NCBI RefSeq assembly: GCF_021432065.1
Contig: NZ_CP090364.1
Coordinates: forward strand, 1,378,601-1,442,600
Direction of reading: 5' to 3'
Source of the DNA: Photobacterium sp. TLY01
Lineage (GTDB): Bacteria > Pseudomonadota > Gammaproteobacteria > Enterobacterales > Vibrionaceae
DNA: 64,000 nucleotides
The notes beneath the pieces were generated by a model. That model saw nothing but the letters and a program-made list of their open reading frames with translations, did not search any database and had not been told where the DNA came from. The first letter of the stretch is position 1, and each line of letters begins with the position of its first letter. Both the position numbers and the translations under genes were made by a program. Positions 55,463-64,000 of the stretch are shown here, one piece after another.

Positions 55463-55897
55463 ATGAAGGGCAGACTGAAAGCCGTAAGCCAGCTTCAGCA
55501 AATTGCTGAGCAGCAGCGTGACAGGCACGGACAGCATTTTGCGCGTCAGCAGGATCAGGTTGGCTTTTTTGCCCGGCAACTTCAGGCGCTGGCAGGGCTG
55601 AAATCGGGCTGTCAGCAAGAAGGTAGTGCCGGGTTGAATGCACTGGCACTACAGAACACCACGCAGGTGAATGCCATGCTCAGCCGCCTGATTTCCCATC
55701 AGCAGCATGAAATGGCACTGATGCACGCAGAAAGCCAGCGCACGAAGAAAGCACTGGAGCAAAGCCAGGTCAAGGTGAAGGGACTGGAAACTGTGATGGA
55801 GCGCTGGCAAGCCAGGCAGCGTTATGAGCAGGCCAAGAAAGAGCAGAAGTTCATTGAAGATTTGATCAATGCCAGAAGCAAACTGAAAAAGATTTAA
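55463..55897 (+). CDS. fliJ: Lateral flagellar export protein FliJ
   Basis: Coiled-coil stalk protein that couples FliI to FlhA, 144 residues (E. coli 147). Low-conservation helical sequence with many Gln and Lys. The call uses size, heptad pattern, the EQSQVKVKGLETVMERW segment and the position after fliI. GGAGACGG precedes the ATG. Last gene of motY-lafK-fliEFGHIJ. Confidence 0.85.
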   Translation: MKGRLKAVSQLQQIAEQQRDRHGQHFARQQDQVGFFARQLQALAGLKSGCQQEGSAGLNALALQNTTQVNAMLSRLISHQQHEMALMHAESQRTKKALEQSQVKVKGLETVMERWQARQRYEQAKKEQKFIEDLINARSKLKKI

Positions 55898-56079
55898 TGA
55901 TTTATTTGTTAGTAACAGGGATAAATGTTTAATCTTTGTGAAAAATTGGACGCCTTATTAATTTGCTACCTGAGTACCCGTGAAAACTGTTGTTAAGCCA
56001 ATCGCACAGTTTTCCATAGCGGTACGCTAATAGCGCATATCCTGTTCCCATTAGGAACATTTTCACCACTATTTGTTTG

Positions 56080-56109
56080 CCCGGCCCCTTTGGATGCCGG
56101 GTTTTTTTT
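56080..56109 (+). terminator. Terminator of the motY-lafK-fliEFGHIJ operon
   Basis: Arms CCCGGC (56080-56085) and GCCGGG (56096-56101) followed by eight T. A GTTCC/GGAAC hairpin precedes it at about 56044-56058. The 308 bp gap 55898-56205 holds these and the opposite-strand terminator. Confidence 0.82.
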
Positions 56110-56153
56110 GTCTGTCCCGTCTCGCTCAGCCGTTTTGTCTTCAGTAAATAAAC

Positions 56154-56184
56154 AAAAAAAGCACAGCCAGCCGGCTGTGCTTTT
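56154..56184 (-). terminator. Terminator of the OFA transporter gene
   Basis: Arms AAGCACAGCC and GGCTGTGCTT around a four-base loop (centre 56170); on the minus strand the stem runs into a T tract. It lies 22 bases beyond the transporter stop. Confidence 0.88.
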
Positions 56185-56205
56185 CAAGAAGAGTCAGACG
56201 GACCT

Positions 56206-57441
56206 TTATACGGCTGTTGGCGCCACCTTCTGCTGAGCCACTTGTCCGCTGACAGGCTTGGTGATGAACGACAGCAGTACAGCGACTGCCAGCATGCCAG
56301 AACACACGGAATAGGCCAGCGTGTAGGTGCCGGTCATATCGACGGCCACGGCGGCGACGACAGGGCCAATGAAGCCACTGACACCCCAGGCCGTGTAGAG
56401 CACGCCATAGTTCGCCCCGTAATTCTTCAGGCCGTAAAAATCGGCGGTGATCGATGGGAAAACGGCAAGCAGAGTACCATAGCCAACCCCGGCGACGGCA
56501 GCGCCGACCATCAGGCTGAACTCGTTGTCGAAAGTGGCGAACATCACCATGTTGATGGCTTGCATGATAAAGGCAATCATCAGGGTTTTCACACCGCCGA
56601 TTTTATCGGACAGCATACCGGCCGCGATACGGCCACCCGAGTTGAACACAGCCAGAATCACCACCAGAAACGCCGCATCAGACAGGTCGGCCTGAGCCGC
56701 GGCAATCGAGGTAATATTGCCGATAATCATCAAACCGGCCGCGGAGGCAAAAGCGTACATTACCCACAAGGAGTAAAACTGGGGTGTTTTTACCATGTCA
56801 CGCCAGCCCATATGAATCGCCGGTGCCGACGTGGCTGAGGTTGCTTCTGCAGAGGGCGCCTCTGGCTGGTAACCTTCCGGTGGGTTGTTAATGGTGCAGG
56901 CCAGAGGCACAGCAATCAGCAGCACAGCGATACCAAGGATCAGGAAGCTCTGGTTAATACCGTAATCAGCAATCAGGGATGATGTCAGCGGCGCCAGATA
57001 TACAGCAGCCAGGCCAAAACCGGCCGCAATCAGGCCGTTCACCATACCTTTCTTCGACGGGTGGAACCATTTCATTGCTGAAGGGCTTAAACAGGCATAG
57101 CCAAAGCCGATTCCGCAACCGGTCAGTACCCCGAAAGTCAGTACCAGCAGCAGTGGCGTGGTGGCAAAGCTGGATACGATCATGCCCAGGCCGACCATGG
57201 TTGTGCCAAGCAGCAACACTTTACGCGGACCGATTTTATCCTGAAGAATACCGGCCAGTAACAAAGAGAGAGAAAAGGTAATGATAGCAACGGTATAAGG
57301 CAGTGATGCATCGGCGTTTGACCAGCCAAGATCCACCACTAAGGCTTTCTTAAATACACTCCAGGCATACAAAATGCCCATACATAAGTTAATACAGAAC
57401 CCTGCCAGCAGGATTTGCTTGGCGCGATCAAATCTTTTCAT
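56206..57441 (-). CDS. OFA-type MFS transporter
   Basis: Major-facilitator protein of 411 residues with twelve membrane helices, resembling the oxalate/formate antiporter family (OxlT, E. coli YhjX). Typical are CMGILYAWSVFKKAL at helix 1, GILQDKIGPRKVLLLG between helices 2 and 3, GCGIGFGYACLSPSAMKWFHP and FNSGGRIAAGMLSDKIGGVKT. A central charged loop (about 195-215) separates the halves. Possible substrates are small carboxylates such as oxalate, formate or pyruvate; the exact one cannot be read from sequence. It has its own terminator. Confidence 0.88.
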   Translation of the reverse strand: MKRFDRAKQILLAGFCINLCMGILYAWSVFKKALVVDLGWSNADASLPYTVAIITFSLSLLLAGILQDKIGPRKVLLLGTTMVGLGMIVSSFATTPLLLVLTFGVLTGCGIGFGYACLSPSAMKWFHPSKKGMVNGLIAAGFGLAAVYLAPLTSSLIADYGINQSFLILGIAVLLIAVPLACTINNPPEGYQPEAPSAEATSATSAPAIHMGWRDMVKTPQFYSLWVMYAFASAAGLMIIGNITSIAAAQADLSDAAFLVVILAVFNSGGRIAAGMLSDKIGGVKTLMIAFIMQAINMVMFATFDNEFSLMVGAAVAGVGYGTLLAVFPSITADFYGLKNYGANYGVLYTAWGVSGFIGPVVAAVAVDMTGTYTLAYSVCSGMLAVAVLLSFITKPVSGQVAQQKVAPTAV

Positions 57442-57670
57442 AGGTCTCTCTAATGCCGAACGGCAACTGCTTTACTAAACTTTTCTTGGTGTGAATCAAA
57501 AAAAGATGTATTTGTTGTTGAGGGCGCGGATTCTATCAATAAATGTTAAGAAAATACCGGGAGGAAACGTTTTGTTACAAATGGCTTGTGTGGTGCTGGT
57601 GAGGCGTCGATGAGGAAGAGTCTCCACCCCCGCTGCAGCAAAGGGTGGAGTCAGTAAAAAGCAGACAACA

Positions 57671-57907
57671 TCAGTTCATGAGTATGTTGTAAATTTTATC
57701 TTTCAGCTGCAACCGTTCCATTTTCAGTTGGGTGAAGTGGTGATCTTCGGTGGGAATATTGCTGCATTCCAATCCCCGTATTCTGTGGTCCAGTTGATGG
57801 TATCTGTCTGACATGGCCTTGAAGCTTTCGTCGCTGGTCTTCAGCTCTTTAATTTTGTCCTGCATTTCGGGGAACTCAATGAAGAGTGCGTGATTTTCAC
57901 CTAACAT
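57671..57907 (-). CDS. DUF465 (YdcH family) small protein
   Basis: A 78-residue helical-hairpin protein of the YdcH/DUF465 family: start MLGENHALFIEFPE, then FKAMSDRYHQLDHRIRGLE and the final LKMERLQLKDKIYNIL. Function unknown. GGAGTG precedes the ATG at 57907; the frame extends upstream to 57976 without family support. Confidence 0.85.
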   Translation of the reverse strand: MLGENHALFIEFPEMQDKIKELKTSDESFKAMSDRYHQLDHRIRGLECSNIPTEDHHFTQLKMERLQLKDKIYNILMN

Positions 57908-58165
57908 GTCTGTCACTCCGTAAATCTTAGTGAATGAAAGCCCTGCATTTTCGTCATTGTTCTTATAAAGGTTCAACTACTTGCATATTGGTCAGAGAAT
58001 ACTGCTAGCCAGCGCATCCCTTGCAGTTAAAAATGTTTGCTCGTTTAAGCATAGTCGAATGAGGTCATTTTCAACCTCACTGAGGCTGAAAATCAGATGA
58101 AAGGCACAAAATGCACAGTGACGTTGTCACATGCAGTGTGAGGCAGGCGAACAGTGAGCGGGTGA

Positions 58166-58510
58166 TTACTGATACTTTTTGGCGCGTAACGTTTTTTTGA
58201 GTGACTCAATATAGGCGATTCTGTCGGCATTGGCAGGTGTTGCCTGAGTGTGCAATTTAGCCTGAGTCTGCGCTTCTTCCTGTGACATGTAACGGCCATT
58301 AATCCTGACATGAGGTGCTTTGGTTTCTTGCTCGGCGCGCACTGAAGCATCTTCCTGAGCTTTGGCTATTGCGTCACGCGCCGTACTCTGGCTGGTTTTG
58401 TCTTCCATGCGCTGTTGCAGCCAGGCTGGTTGCTGTTTGTTCTGAACCGGCTTACTGGCCTGTTGCTGGCGTTGCTTCAGCACTGTTTCCAGATAATCGT
58501 TAAAATCCAT
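58166..58510 (-). CDS. Uncharacterised small cytosolic protein
   Basis: No known family recognised. The 114-residue product is hydrophilic and Gln/Ala-rich: it starts MDFNDYLETVLKQRQQQ, has HVRINGRYMSQEEAQTQAKL in the middle and ends in IAYIESLKKTLRAKKYQ. No signal or membrane segment. AGGAT precedes the ATG at 58510. An imperfect hairpin (58066-58093) stands 70 bases beyond the stop. Confidence 0.7.
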   Translation of the reverse strand: MDFNDYLETVLKQRQQQASKPVQNKQQPAWLQQRMEDKTSQSTARDAIAKAQEDASVRAEQETKAPHVRINGRYMSQEEAQTQAKLHTQATPANADRIAYIESLKKTLRAKKYQ

Positions 58511-58589
58511 GTTTCTATCCTCGCCGACACTGAGTGTATTGTAATTGGCTCTTGGCAGAAGTGAAAGCTTACAGACCCGGCAAGCTGAA

Positions 58590-61055
58590 TCAGTAAGTCG
58601 ACTGTTCTTTTCTGTTCCGGACTGGCTGTAAAAATCTTGTCTCAAACTCCGAAAGCGGCAGGGGTTTACAGTACAGAAATCCCTGAAATTCTTCTACACC
58701 GATGCTCGCCAGAAAATCTGCCTGTCCTTTGGTTTCCACACCTTCTGCCACCACATCAATATTAAGATTATGGGCCAGTTCAACAATCGCGTTCGTGATG
58801 GTGACAGATTCTTTATTGAGGGGTAAATCACGGACAAACTCGCGATCAACTTTGAGTATCTGAATCGGAAATCGGCTGAGGTAGGCCAGAGAGGAATAGC
58901 CAGTACCGAAATCATCAATGGCTATTCTGACCCCCAGCGCATTGAGCTGGCGCAATTTACTGAGTGCCAGTTTTACGTCTGACATCACGACACTCTCTGT
59001 GATTTCCAGCTCTAAAAAACTGGGATCACACTGGCTGCTCTGTATGGCTTTGCTGACAGTACTGACAATATCGGAATTAAGTAACTGCCGGGCTGAGATA
59101 TTCAGGGCAAAATGCAGCCAGTGGCCTTGCAGCTGCCATTGGCGTAATTGTTTGCAAGCCTGTTGAATCAGATGTTCACCGACCTCAATAATCAGGCCTG
59201 TGGTTTCCAGAATCGGGATGAATTCAGTTGGTGACTGAATGCGGTTTTCATCATCAACCCAGCGCAGCAGCGCTTCCACACCGCTGAGCTCACGGGTTTG
59301 TGAGTCAAACCTGCCCTGGTAGTAATACTGATAACGTTCTGTGCCGCAGCTTTGCCTGAGCTGAGCTTCCATCTCCAGGCGCTTGACACTGTTGGCCCCC
59401 ATTCGTCTGTTATACACCCGGTATTGCTGTTGCTGTCTGTTGTCTTTCGCTTTGTAGAGTGCAATGTCTGCTTGTCTGAGCAGGGTTTCGCTGGTCGAGT
59501 GGCTGCTGTCGCTGTATGTGATACCAATACTTGCACCGACCACGACTTCTTTGCTGCCCAGTGTCATGGGTTCGCTGAGATGACGAAGGATACGCTCGGC
59601 TAATTGTTCCAAAGCCGGTAGCCGGTTATCAGAGACCACCAGAATGGCAAATTCATCACTGCCTAATCTTGCCAGCATATCATTTTCACGCAGAATCGCC
59701 TGCAGCCGTTCACTGACTCCTAACAGCACCTGATCGCCTGTGTCGTGACCCAGAGAATCGTTGATTTGCTTGAAGCGGTCCAGATTCAGGGTCAGCAGAC
59801 CCATGACCGGACAGGGCGATTGCTGCAGCAGGTGATCGATCTGCTGTTGAAGCATCAGCCGGTTTGGCAACTGGGTGAGTATGTCAAAATGCGCCAGCTG
59901 TTTGAGTTTGCTTTCAAATAACACTCTGTCGGTAATATCTTTGCCTGTCGTGATGTAATGGCTGATTTTTCCCAGGTTATTGCGGATAGGGGAAATACGC
60001 TTCTCCATATACACCAGGCTGTTGTCTTTTTTTCGGTGTGAGATGATACGGTTGACCGTCTGGCCTTTGACCAGTTGCTGCTGCAATTTTGCCAGCTCTG
60101 CAGGATTTTGCAGGGCAGTCAGAATCAGGTGCGCGGCATCACTGCCGATCAGCTCGTTGGCATTGAGTTCGTTGTACTTTTCAAAGCTGTGGTTAACATA
60201 CTCGATGATCCCTTTCTCGTTGGTGATGATAATCGAGTCGTCACTTTGTTCCAGCGCGCGGGACAGGCTTTTCAGTTTTTCTTCCCGGTCCACCCAGACA
60301 GTGACATCCCTGATATTCAGTAAAATCTCATTCCCGTCATGGTAGGCGGTTTCGCTCGCAATGATTTCAAGGTGCTGAACCGGCGTCGTATTCATCGTGA
60401 TTTGCTGGCTCACGGGCAGGTTATCACCCTGATCCATATGACTGTGGACCTGGTTGAGCAATTCGGCCAGTTTGCTGCTCGCTTCCGGGTCACACACCAG
60501 TGCAGTAATGTCCTGGTGCACGGCGTGCTTTTCAGTGAGATTCAAAATCTGGCAAGCGGACTGATTGATATTGAGTACAGTGTTGTCCCGTTTCAGCAAA
60601 ATCATGCCGTCCGGCGCATATTTGAGAACATGGCTGAATTTTTTGACCATGTCGTGCAATTCGGATTTCAGATGCTTTTCATGACGAAGCATTTTGTGCA
60701 GATGCCAGGCCAATACCAGACAGCCGAGAAGAAAGCCAAAAGAGATCAATGAAAACAGTGTGAACTTTTCAAGTTTCTCCTGAGAGTGTAAGTTATTGAA
60801 AATGAACTGATTCACACTGAAGTAGTTCAGGGCTGAGTGTAAAATGTCGAAGCTTTCCCATTGCTCTGCCAGAGACTGCAATCCGTCAGACAGAAAAGTG
60901 AGATGATCAAATGGTGATGAAGCCTGAGAAACCGGAGGCTCTCGTTGTTCCTGGCTGGACAGCGGACTGGCGTTGAGAAAAAAAAGACACAGCAAAAAAA
61001 TAAAGAGCAGCGGAATCAACAGCAGCGTTTTTAACCGAATCACATATCTCTTCAT
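58590..61055 (-). CDS. Membrane PAS-PAS-GGDEF-EAL c-di-GMP signalling protein
   Basis: Dual-domain protein of 821 residues. Membrane helices lie at about 10-30 and 98-120 with a short periplasmic loop between. PAS domains are at about 140-255 and 265-380. In the GGDEF domain (about 385-550) the motif is altered to GSDEF (465-469). The EAL domain (about 560-810) has EALLRW (594-599), ELEITESV, DDFGTGYSS and EGVET, all intact. It is probably a c-di-GMP phosphodiesterase; cyclase activity is doubtful. Low c-di-GMP favours swarming in Vibrio, so a role in lateral flagellar control is possible but not shown. Confidence 0.92.
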   Translation of the reverse strand: MKRYVIRLKTLLLIPLLFIFLLCLFFLNASPLSSQEQREPPVSQASSPFDHLTFLSDGLQSLAEQWESFDILHSALNYFSVNQFIFNNLHSQEKLEKFTLFSLISFGFLLGCLVLAWHLHKMLRHEKHLKSELHDMVKKFSHVLKYAPDGMILLKRDNTVLNINQSACQILNLTEKHAVHQDITALVCDPEASSKLAELLNQVHSHMDQGDNLPVSQQITMNTTPVQHLEIIASETAYHDGNEILLNIRDVTVWVDREEKLKSLSRALEQSDDSIIITNEKGIIEYVNHSFEKYNELNANELIGSDAAHLILTALQNPAELAKLQQQLVKGQTVNRIISHRKKDNSLVYMEKRISPIRNNLGKISHYITTGKDITDRVLFESKLKQLAHFDILTQLPNRLMLQQQIDHLLQQSPCPVMGLLTLNLDRFKQINDSLGHDTGDQVLLGVSERLQAILRENDMLARLGSDEFAILVVSDNRLPALEQLAERILRHLSEPMTLGSKEVVVGASIGITYSDSSHSTSETLLRQADIALYKAKDNRQQQQYRVYNRRMGANSVKRLEMEAQLRQSCGTERYQYYYQGRFDSQTRELSGVEALLRWVDDENRIQSPTEFIPILETTGLIIEVGEHLIQQACKQLRQWQLQGHWLHFALNISARQLLNSDIVSTVSKAIQSSQCDPSFLELEITESVVMSDVKLALSKLRQLNALGVRIAIDDFGTGYSSLAYLSRFPIQILKVDREFVRDLPLNKESVTITNAIVELAHNLNIDVVAEGVETKGQADFLASIGVEEFQGFLYCKPLPLSEFETRFLQPVRNRKEQSTY

Positions 61056-61187
61056 ATATCATCCATGACAGAGCCGAGCCTCTAAAAAACAGTATAGTGA
61101 CGGTTTTCTGGGCATGCATAACACGCTATTCATGCGTATTAGGAATTTCTTGGTTTATCGCTGAACAATAGACAATATTTTTCAATA

Positions 61188-61220
61188 TGAAAAATACAGG
61201 CAGCGTGAGGGCTGCCTGTA
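61188..61220 (-). terminator. Terminator of punC
   Basis: Arms TACAGGCAGC (61195-61204) and GCTGCCTGTA (61211-61220), loop of six, followed on the minus strand by TTTTTC. It lies 30 bases beyond the punC stop. Confidence 0.88.
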
Positions 61221-61249
61221 ATAGAAGAGCTGACTCGGAATGGCGTCGG

Positions 61250-62494
61250 TCAGTTTGACGTGGATTGTGCTTCAACCAGTTGCTGGCGCTGACTGCTGAC
61301 AACGAAAGAGAAGCCGATCAAAACAAAGACACAGGTTCCGGCAATGCTGAAAGCAACAATGCTGAGGCCTTGATCAGCAAATGCCGCCACCACGGAGCTG
61401 GCAGCAAAACACCCTAAGGTTTGCAGAAAATTCATCAGTCCGGCCGCGGTAGCGCTGCAGTGCTTGAAATCTTCCAGGGCTTTACTGATCACAATGGGGT
61501 AAATCGCACCGTTCGCCACGGCAATGAAACAGAAAGGCACCAAGATAGGCCAGATGGAGTCTGGTTGATGCTGAACCGTAACCAGCAGGATGACCAGCGC
61601 ACTGCCGATGAACAATTTCAGCAGCCAGGGCAACAGTTTTTTACCTTCCATACGGCTTAACAAAGCCCGGCAACCGTAGCCACCCACCAAAAAGGCAATC
61701 GTCTGCGGGACATAACTCAGGCCGATATCTTCGCTTGAGTAGCCCATCGCAGACATGATGAAGGGTGAACCGGTCAGGTAGGCGAAAAATGCCGCAGAAC
61801 AGGCCGCAAAAATGAGCATGTTACCCATGAATTTTTTTGACTTGAGCAGGCTTGTATAGTTAATTGCCAGTTCTGACAGGACGTTGCCCTGCTTTTTATC
61901 ACCTTTGGCACTTTCAGGCTGCAGGGTCGTCATCAGGGCTAAAATCGCGCCCAAGGCAATCAGACTCAGGAAAATGGCACGCCAGCCAAAATGCGACTGA
62001 ATTGCTGCGCCCACTAAAGGCGCAAGGGCCGGTGAAAGGGCCACCAGAGGCATGATGGTTGCGAACACTTTCTCGGCAAGTTTTCCTTCATAGCGGTCAA
62101 CGACGATGGCCTGCCAGAGCACAGTGGCACTACAGGCGCCAAGAGCCTGAAGAAAACGGAACGCCAGCAGGGTTTCCACATTCGGCGCCATTGCACAGCC
62201 CAGAGTGGCAAGACTGAACAACAACATGGCACCCAGCAAGACTTTCTTTCGGCCTAAGCGATCAGAAAGAGGGCCATAGATCAACTGGCCAATGGCCATG
62301 CCTAACAGGAAAATGCCGAGCGTCATGCCGATCAGGCTGGATGAGGTATTCAGATCGGCCTGCATCGCGGTAAAAGCAGGCAGATACATGTCGGTGGCCA
62401 GAAAGCCGAGCATGCTCAGTAAGGCAAACCAGGCAAGCGTCACGGAAGTCGGTTTTGTCGTCATTTGATTGTAACCAGAAATTTTTTTAGTCAT
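61250..62494 (-). CDS. punC: Purine nucleoside transporter PunC (Bcr/CflA-type MFS)
   Basis: Twelve-helix MFS transporter, 414 residues, matching E. coli YdhC/PunC in LSMLGFLATDMYLPAFTAMQADL, GPLSDRLGRKKVLL, MPLVALSPALAPLVG, GLSYVPQTIAFLVGGYGCRALL and VANGAIYPIV. E. coli PunC imports adenosine and other purine nucleosides. An ATG at 62464 is an alternative start. It is divergent from a PunR-type regulator 101 bases away, exactly as in E. coli. Confidence 0.9.
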   Translation of the reverse strand: MTKKISGYNQMTTKPTSVTLAWFALLSMLGFLATDMYLPAFTAMQADLNTSSSLIGMTLGIFLLGMAIGQLIYGPLSDRLGRKKVLLGAMLLFSLATLGCAMAPNVETLLAFRFLQALGACSATVLWQAIVVDRYEGKLAEKVFATIMPLVALSPALAPLVGAAIQSHFGWRAIFLSLIALGAILALMTTLQPESAKGDKKQGNVLSELAINYTSLLKSKKFMGNMLIFAACSAAFFAYLTGSPFIMSAMGYSSEDIGLSYVPQTIAFLVGGYGCRALLSRMEGKKLLPWLLKLFIGSALVILLVTVQHQPDSIWPILVPFCFIAVANGAIYPIVISKALEDFKHCSATAAGLMNFLQTLGCFAASSVVAAFADQGLSIVAFSIAGTCVFVLIGFSFVVSSQRQQLVEAQSTSN

Positions 62495-62595
62495 CAGATT
62501 GTAGTCGTGGTGATTTGTGCTGTGAAACGCTAAAATTTCAACATTGCTTTCAAAAAATTTGATTCAACATCTCGCGAAATGAAATAGCAGGATAT

Positions 62596-63498
62596 ATGTT
62601 TTCTTTCAATGATTTGCAGGTAATTGATGTGGTTGCGAGGCGCGGCAGCTTTTCTGCAGCTGCAGAAGAGTTGCACAAAGTACCCAGCGCAATCAGCTAC
62701 ACAGTCAGGATAATCGAAGAGAAATTGTCTGTGACTTTATTTGAGCGCCACCATCGGCAGGTCAGTCTGACACCGGCAGGGCAGTATTTTGTGGAAGAGG
62801 CCAGACAGTTGCTCAAGCAAATGGAGCATATTCAGCTGCAGACGCAGCGTGTTGCCAATGGCTGGGCTGAAAATGTCTCGGTGGCACTGGATACGGTTGT
62901 CAGACAAAGCCGTGTCAGCACCATGGTGCGGGATTTTTATCAGGCGTTCCCGGATGTTGAGCTGCATTTGACGATGGAAGTGTATAACGGGGTGTGGGAC
63001 GCCCTGGCAGACGGCCGGGCAGATCTGGTGATAGGTGCGACGGCGGCCATTCCGGTCAGCGGGGATTTTGATTACACCGATATGGGCAACCTGCACTGGG
63101 TGTTTGTGATGGCGCCGGATCACCCGCTTACGGAAAGACCGTTGCCTTTGCAGGAGTCAGAATTGGCAAAGTACCCGGCGATCTGCCTGGAAGACACTTC
63201 ACGGACACTGCCCAAGCGCACAACCTGGTTAATGAACAATCAGCGCCGCATCATGGTGCCGGACTGGTCCAGCGCGTTTCAGTGTCTTGAAGCCGGGCTG
63301 GGGATAGGCGTCGTGCCTGAACATATGGCTGCACCCAGGCTGAAACGAGGCAAACTGGTGACCCGCACGCTGCCGCATGCACCGCCGGTCAGCCCCTGTT
63401 GCCTGGCATGGAACAAAGCCAGTCTTAACCCGGCACTGACCTGGCTGCTCGAGTACCTGGGTGACAGCGAACAACTGCATCGTGAGTGGATGCGATAG
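62596..63498 (+). CDS. punR: LysR-type activator PunR
   Basis: LysR-family regulator, 300 residues, close to E. coli YdhB/PunR: helix-turn-helix VARRGSFSAAAEELHKVPSAISYTVR, then FERHHRQVSLTPAGQYF, a substrate-binding domain with EVYNGVWDALADGRADLVIGATAAIPV and the signature EDTSRTLPKRTTWL. It should activate punC from the 62495-62595 gap, probably on binding a purine nucleoside or base. GCAGGAT precedes the ATG. Confidence 0.92.
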   Translation: MFSFNDLQVIDVVARRGSFSAAAEELHKVPSAISYTVRIIEEKLSVTLFERHHRQVSLTPAGQYFVEEARQLLKQMEHIQLQTQRVANGWAENVSVALDTVVRQSRVSTMVRDFYQAFPDVELHLTMEVYNGVWDALADGRADLVIGATAAIPVSGDFDYTDMGNLHWVFVMAPDHPLTERPLPLQESELAKYPAICLEDTSRTLPKRTTWLMNNQRRIMVPDWSSAFQCLEAGLGIGVVPEHMAAPRLKRGKLVTRTLPHAPPVSPCCLAWNKASLNPALTWLLEYLGDSEQLHREWMR

Positions 63499-63668
63499 CG
63501 CAGATAAATAGTCAGGCTCGTGGTGGGTTATAGGTGAGCGAACTTCTCGGGGTTTGTATAAAAAAACTGCAAAAGGATAAAAATCTTCTTATAGACTGCG
63601 CTGAGTCATAATTCTTTCATTCAGACCGCTTAGGATGCCCTTCGTCAAATCCATTACGTCATAGAAAT

Positions 63669-63953
63669 ATGAATAAAAACACTGTGTTGATGATGAAGAG
63701 AACGACAGAAAAGAATGAAGGTATGCTGGCAATCGCGATTGATTACATCTATCAGGCCTTTCCAAACCTGAGCTACCGGCCCAGACCGGATGACGTTAAG
63801 CTGCTGGCGGCCTTTCTGCAAAGCCAGAATCCTGATTCACCGGCCTGTCTGGGCGAGTTGATGAACAGCAGCTATGACGCTATCGATATTGAAATCAATA
63901 AATTTCACAGCCGGCAGGAAAAGCATAATCAGAGAATTCCGAACTTTAGCTAG
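63669..63953 (+). CDS. Uncharacterised small protein
   Basis: A 94-residue soluble protein, not recognised. It has a middle segment IDYIYQAFPNLSYRPRPDDVKLLAAFLQSQNPDSPA and a hydrophilic C-terminus rich in His, Gln and Asn. The ribosome site is poor, so an internal start such as the ATG at about 63723 is possible. It is followed directly by a terminator, which supports that it is a gene. Confidence 0.6.
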   Translation: MNKNTVLMMKRTTEKNEGMLAIAIDYIYQAFPNLSYRPRPDDVKLLAAFLQSQNPDSPACLGELMNSSYDAIDIEINKFHSRQEKHNQRIPNFS

Positions 63954-63966
63954 AAGAGTGGTGAAA

Positions 63967-64000
63967 AAACGGCAGTTGCGGAGATCAGCGTTGCCGTTTT
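63967..64000 (+). terminator. Terminator after the small unknown gene
   Basis: Arms AAACGGCA (63967-63974) and TGCCGTTT (63992-63999) with a 17-base loop, followed by T at the window edge. The T tract is cut by the window end. Confidence 0.65.

Noticed and set aside
58066..58093. Imperfect hairpin as a terminator of the gene at 58166-58510
   Set aside because: No T tract on the minus strand after the stem and one mismatch; kept only as a remark.

Overview
The window looks like chromosome of a marine gammaproteobacterium of the family Vibrionaceae, most likely Photobacterium or a close relative. The genus is an inference: the evidence is the V. parahaemolyticus-style lateral (laf) flagellar gene order, a lateral MotY, a LafK-type sigma54 activator, the conserved block rlmI - yccX - tusE - yccA also known from enterobacteria, and a complete ERIC element. 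No rRNA or tRNA gene and no CRISPR array was seen.

Layout. 1-3838 (+): cyoB-cyoC-cyoD-cyoE, the cytochrome bo3 quinol oxidase operon and its heme O synthase; cyoA must lie just left of the window. 3839-4137: a strong terminator and a 140 bp ERIC element. 4138-10049 (mostly -): rlmI, a short-sensor chemoreceptor, yccX (+), tusE, yccA and an orphan lipoprotein-type amino-acid-binding protein. A patch of four GC-rich palindromes sits between rlmI and the chemoreceptor gene.

10163-22522: first half of the lateral flagellar locus. On the minus strand flgA, flgM, flgN and a lytic transglycosylase; on the plus strand flgBCDEFGHIJKL plus an unrecognised 344-residue flagellin/hook-like protein, led by a sigma54 promoter. 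22587-28877: accessory stretch with a frameshifted GNAT acetyltransferase, several small proteins (DUF805, HELIH lipoprotein, DUF1801, VOC, DUF4144-like), a lipoprotein, an overlapping bactofilin / M23 peptidase pair and a small membrane protein.

28940-55897: second half of the lateral locus. Minus strand: fliD(lafB)-fliS-fliT-like-fliK-fliL-fliA-lafT-lafU from an exact-consensus sigma54 promoter; then an M28 aminopeptidase with an in-frame TGA and a REP-associated transposase; then the lateral flagellin lafA with a sigma28-type promoter; then fliM-fliN-fliP-fliQ-fliR-flhB-flhA followed by a degenerate EAL-domain gene. Plus strand: motY-lafK-fliEFGHIJ. A 516 bp regulatory region separates fliM from motY.

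How the parts work together: motY-lafK-fliEFGHIJ and fliM...flhA give the base of the motor, the export gate and the activator LafK. LafK with sigma54 should fire flgB...flgL and lafB...lafU, both of which carry TTCCG/CGGAA inverted repeats about 50 bp or more upstream of the -24 element. FliA then drives lafA, with FlgM as its anti-sigma factor. No fliO, flhF, flhG, motX or che genes are present, so those functions must be missing or supplied from elsewhere.

56080-64000: an OFA-family transporter, a DUF465 protein, an uncharacterised small protein, a PAS-GGDEF-EAL protein, the divergent punC/punR purine-nucleoside transporter and regulator pair, and a small unknown protein followed by a terminator.

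The observations I would follow first are: the shared TTCCG/CGGAA palindromes (candidate LafK enhancer sites); four 11 bp-spaced TGTCA-type units resembling a Pho box upstream of motY-lafK, followed by two leader hairpins; the degenerate EAL gene translationally coupled to flhA; the flagellin-like gene ending the flg operon; and the lytic transglycosylase fused into the flgAMN operon next to a FlgJ that lacks its muramidase domain.
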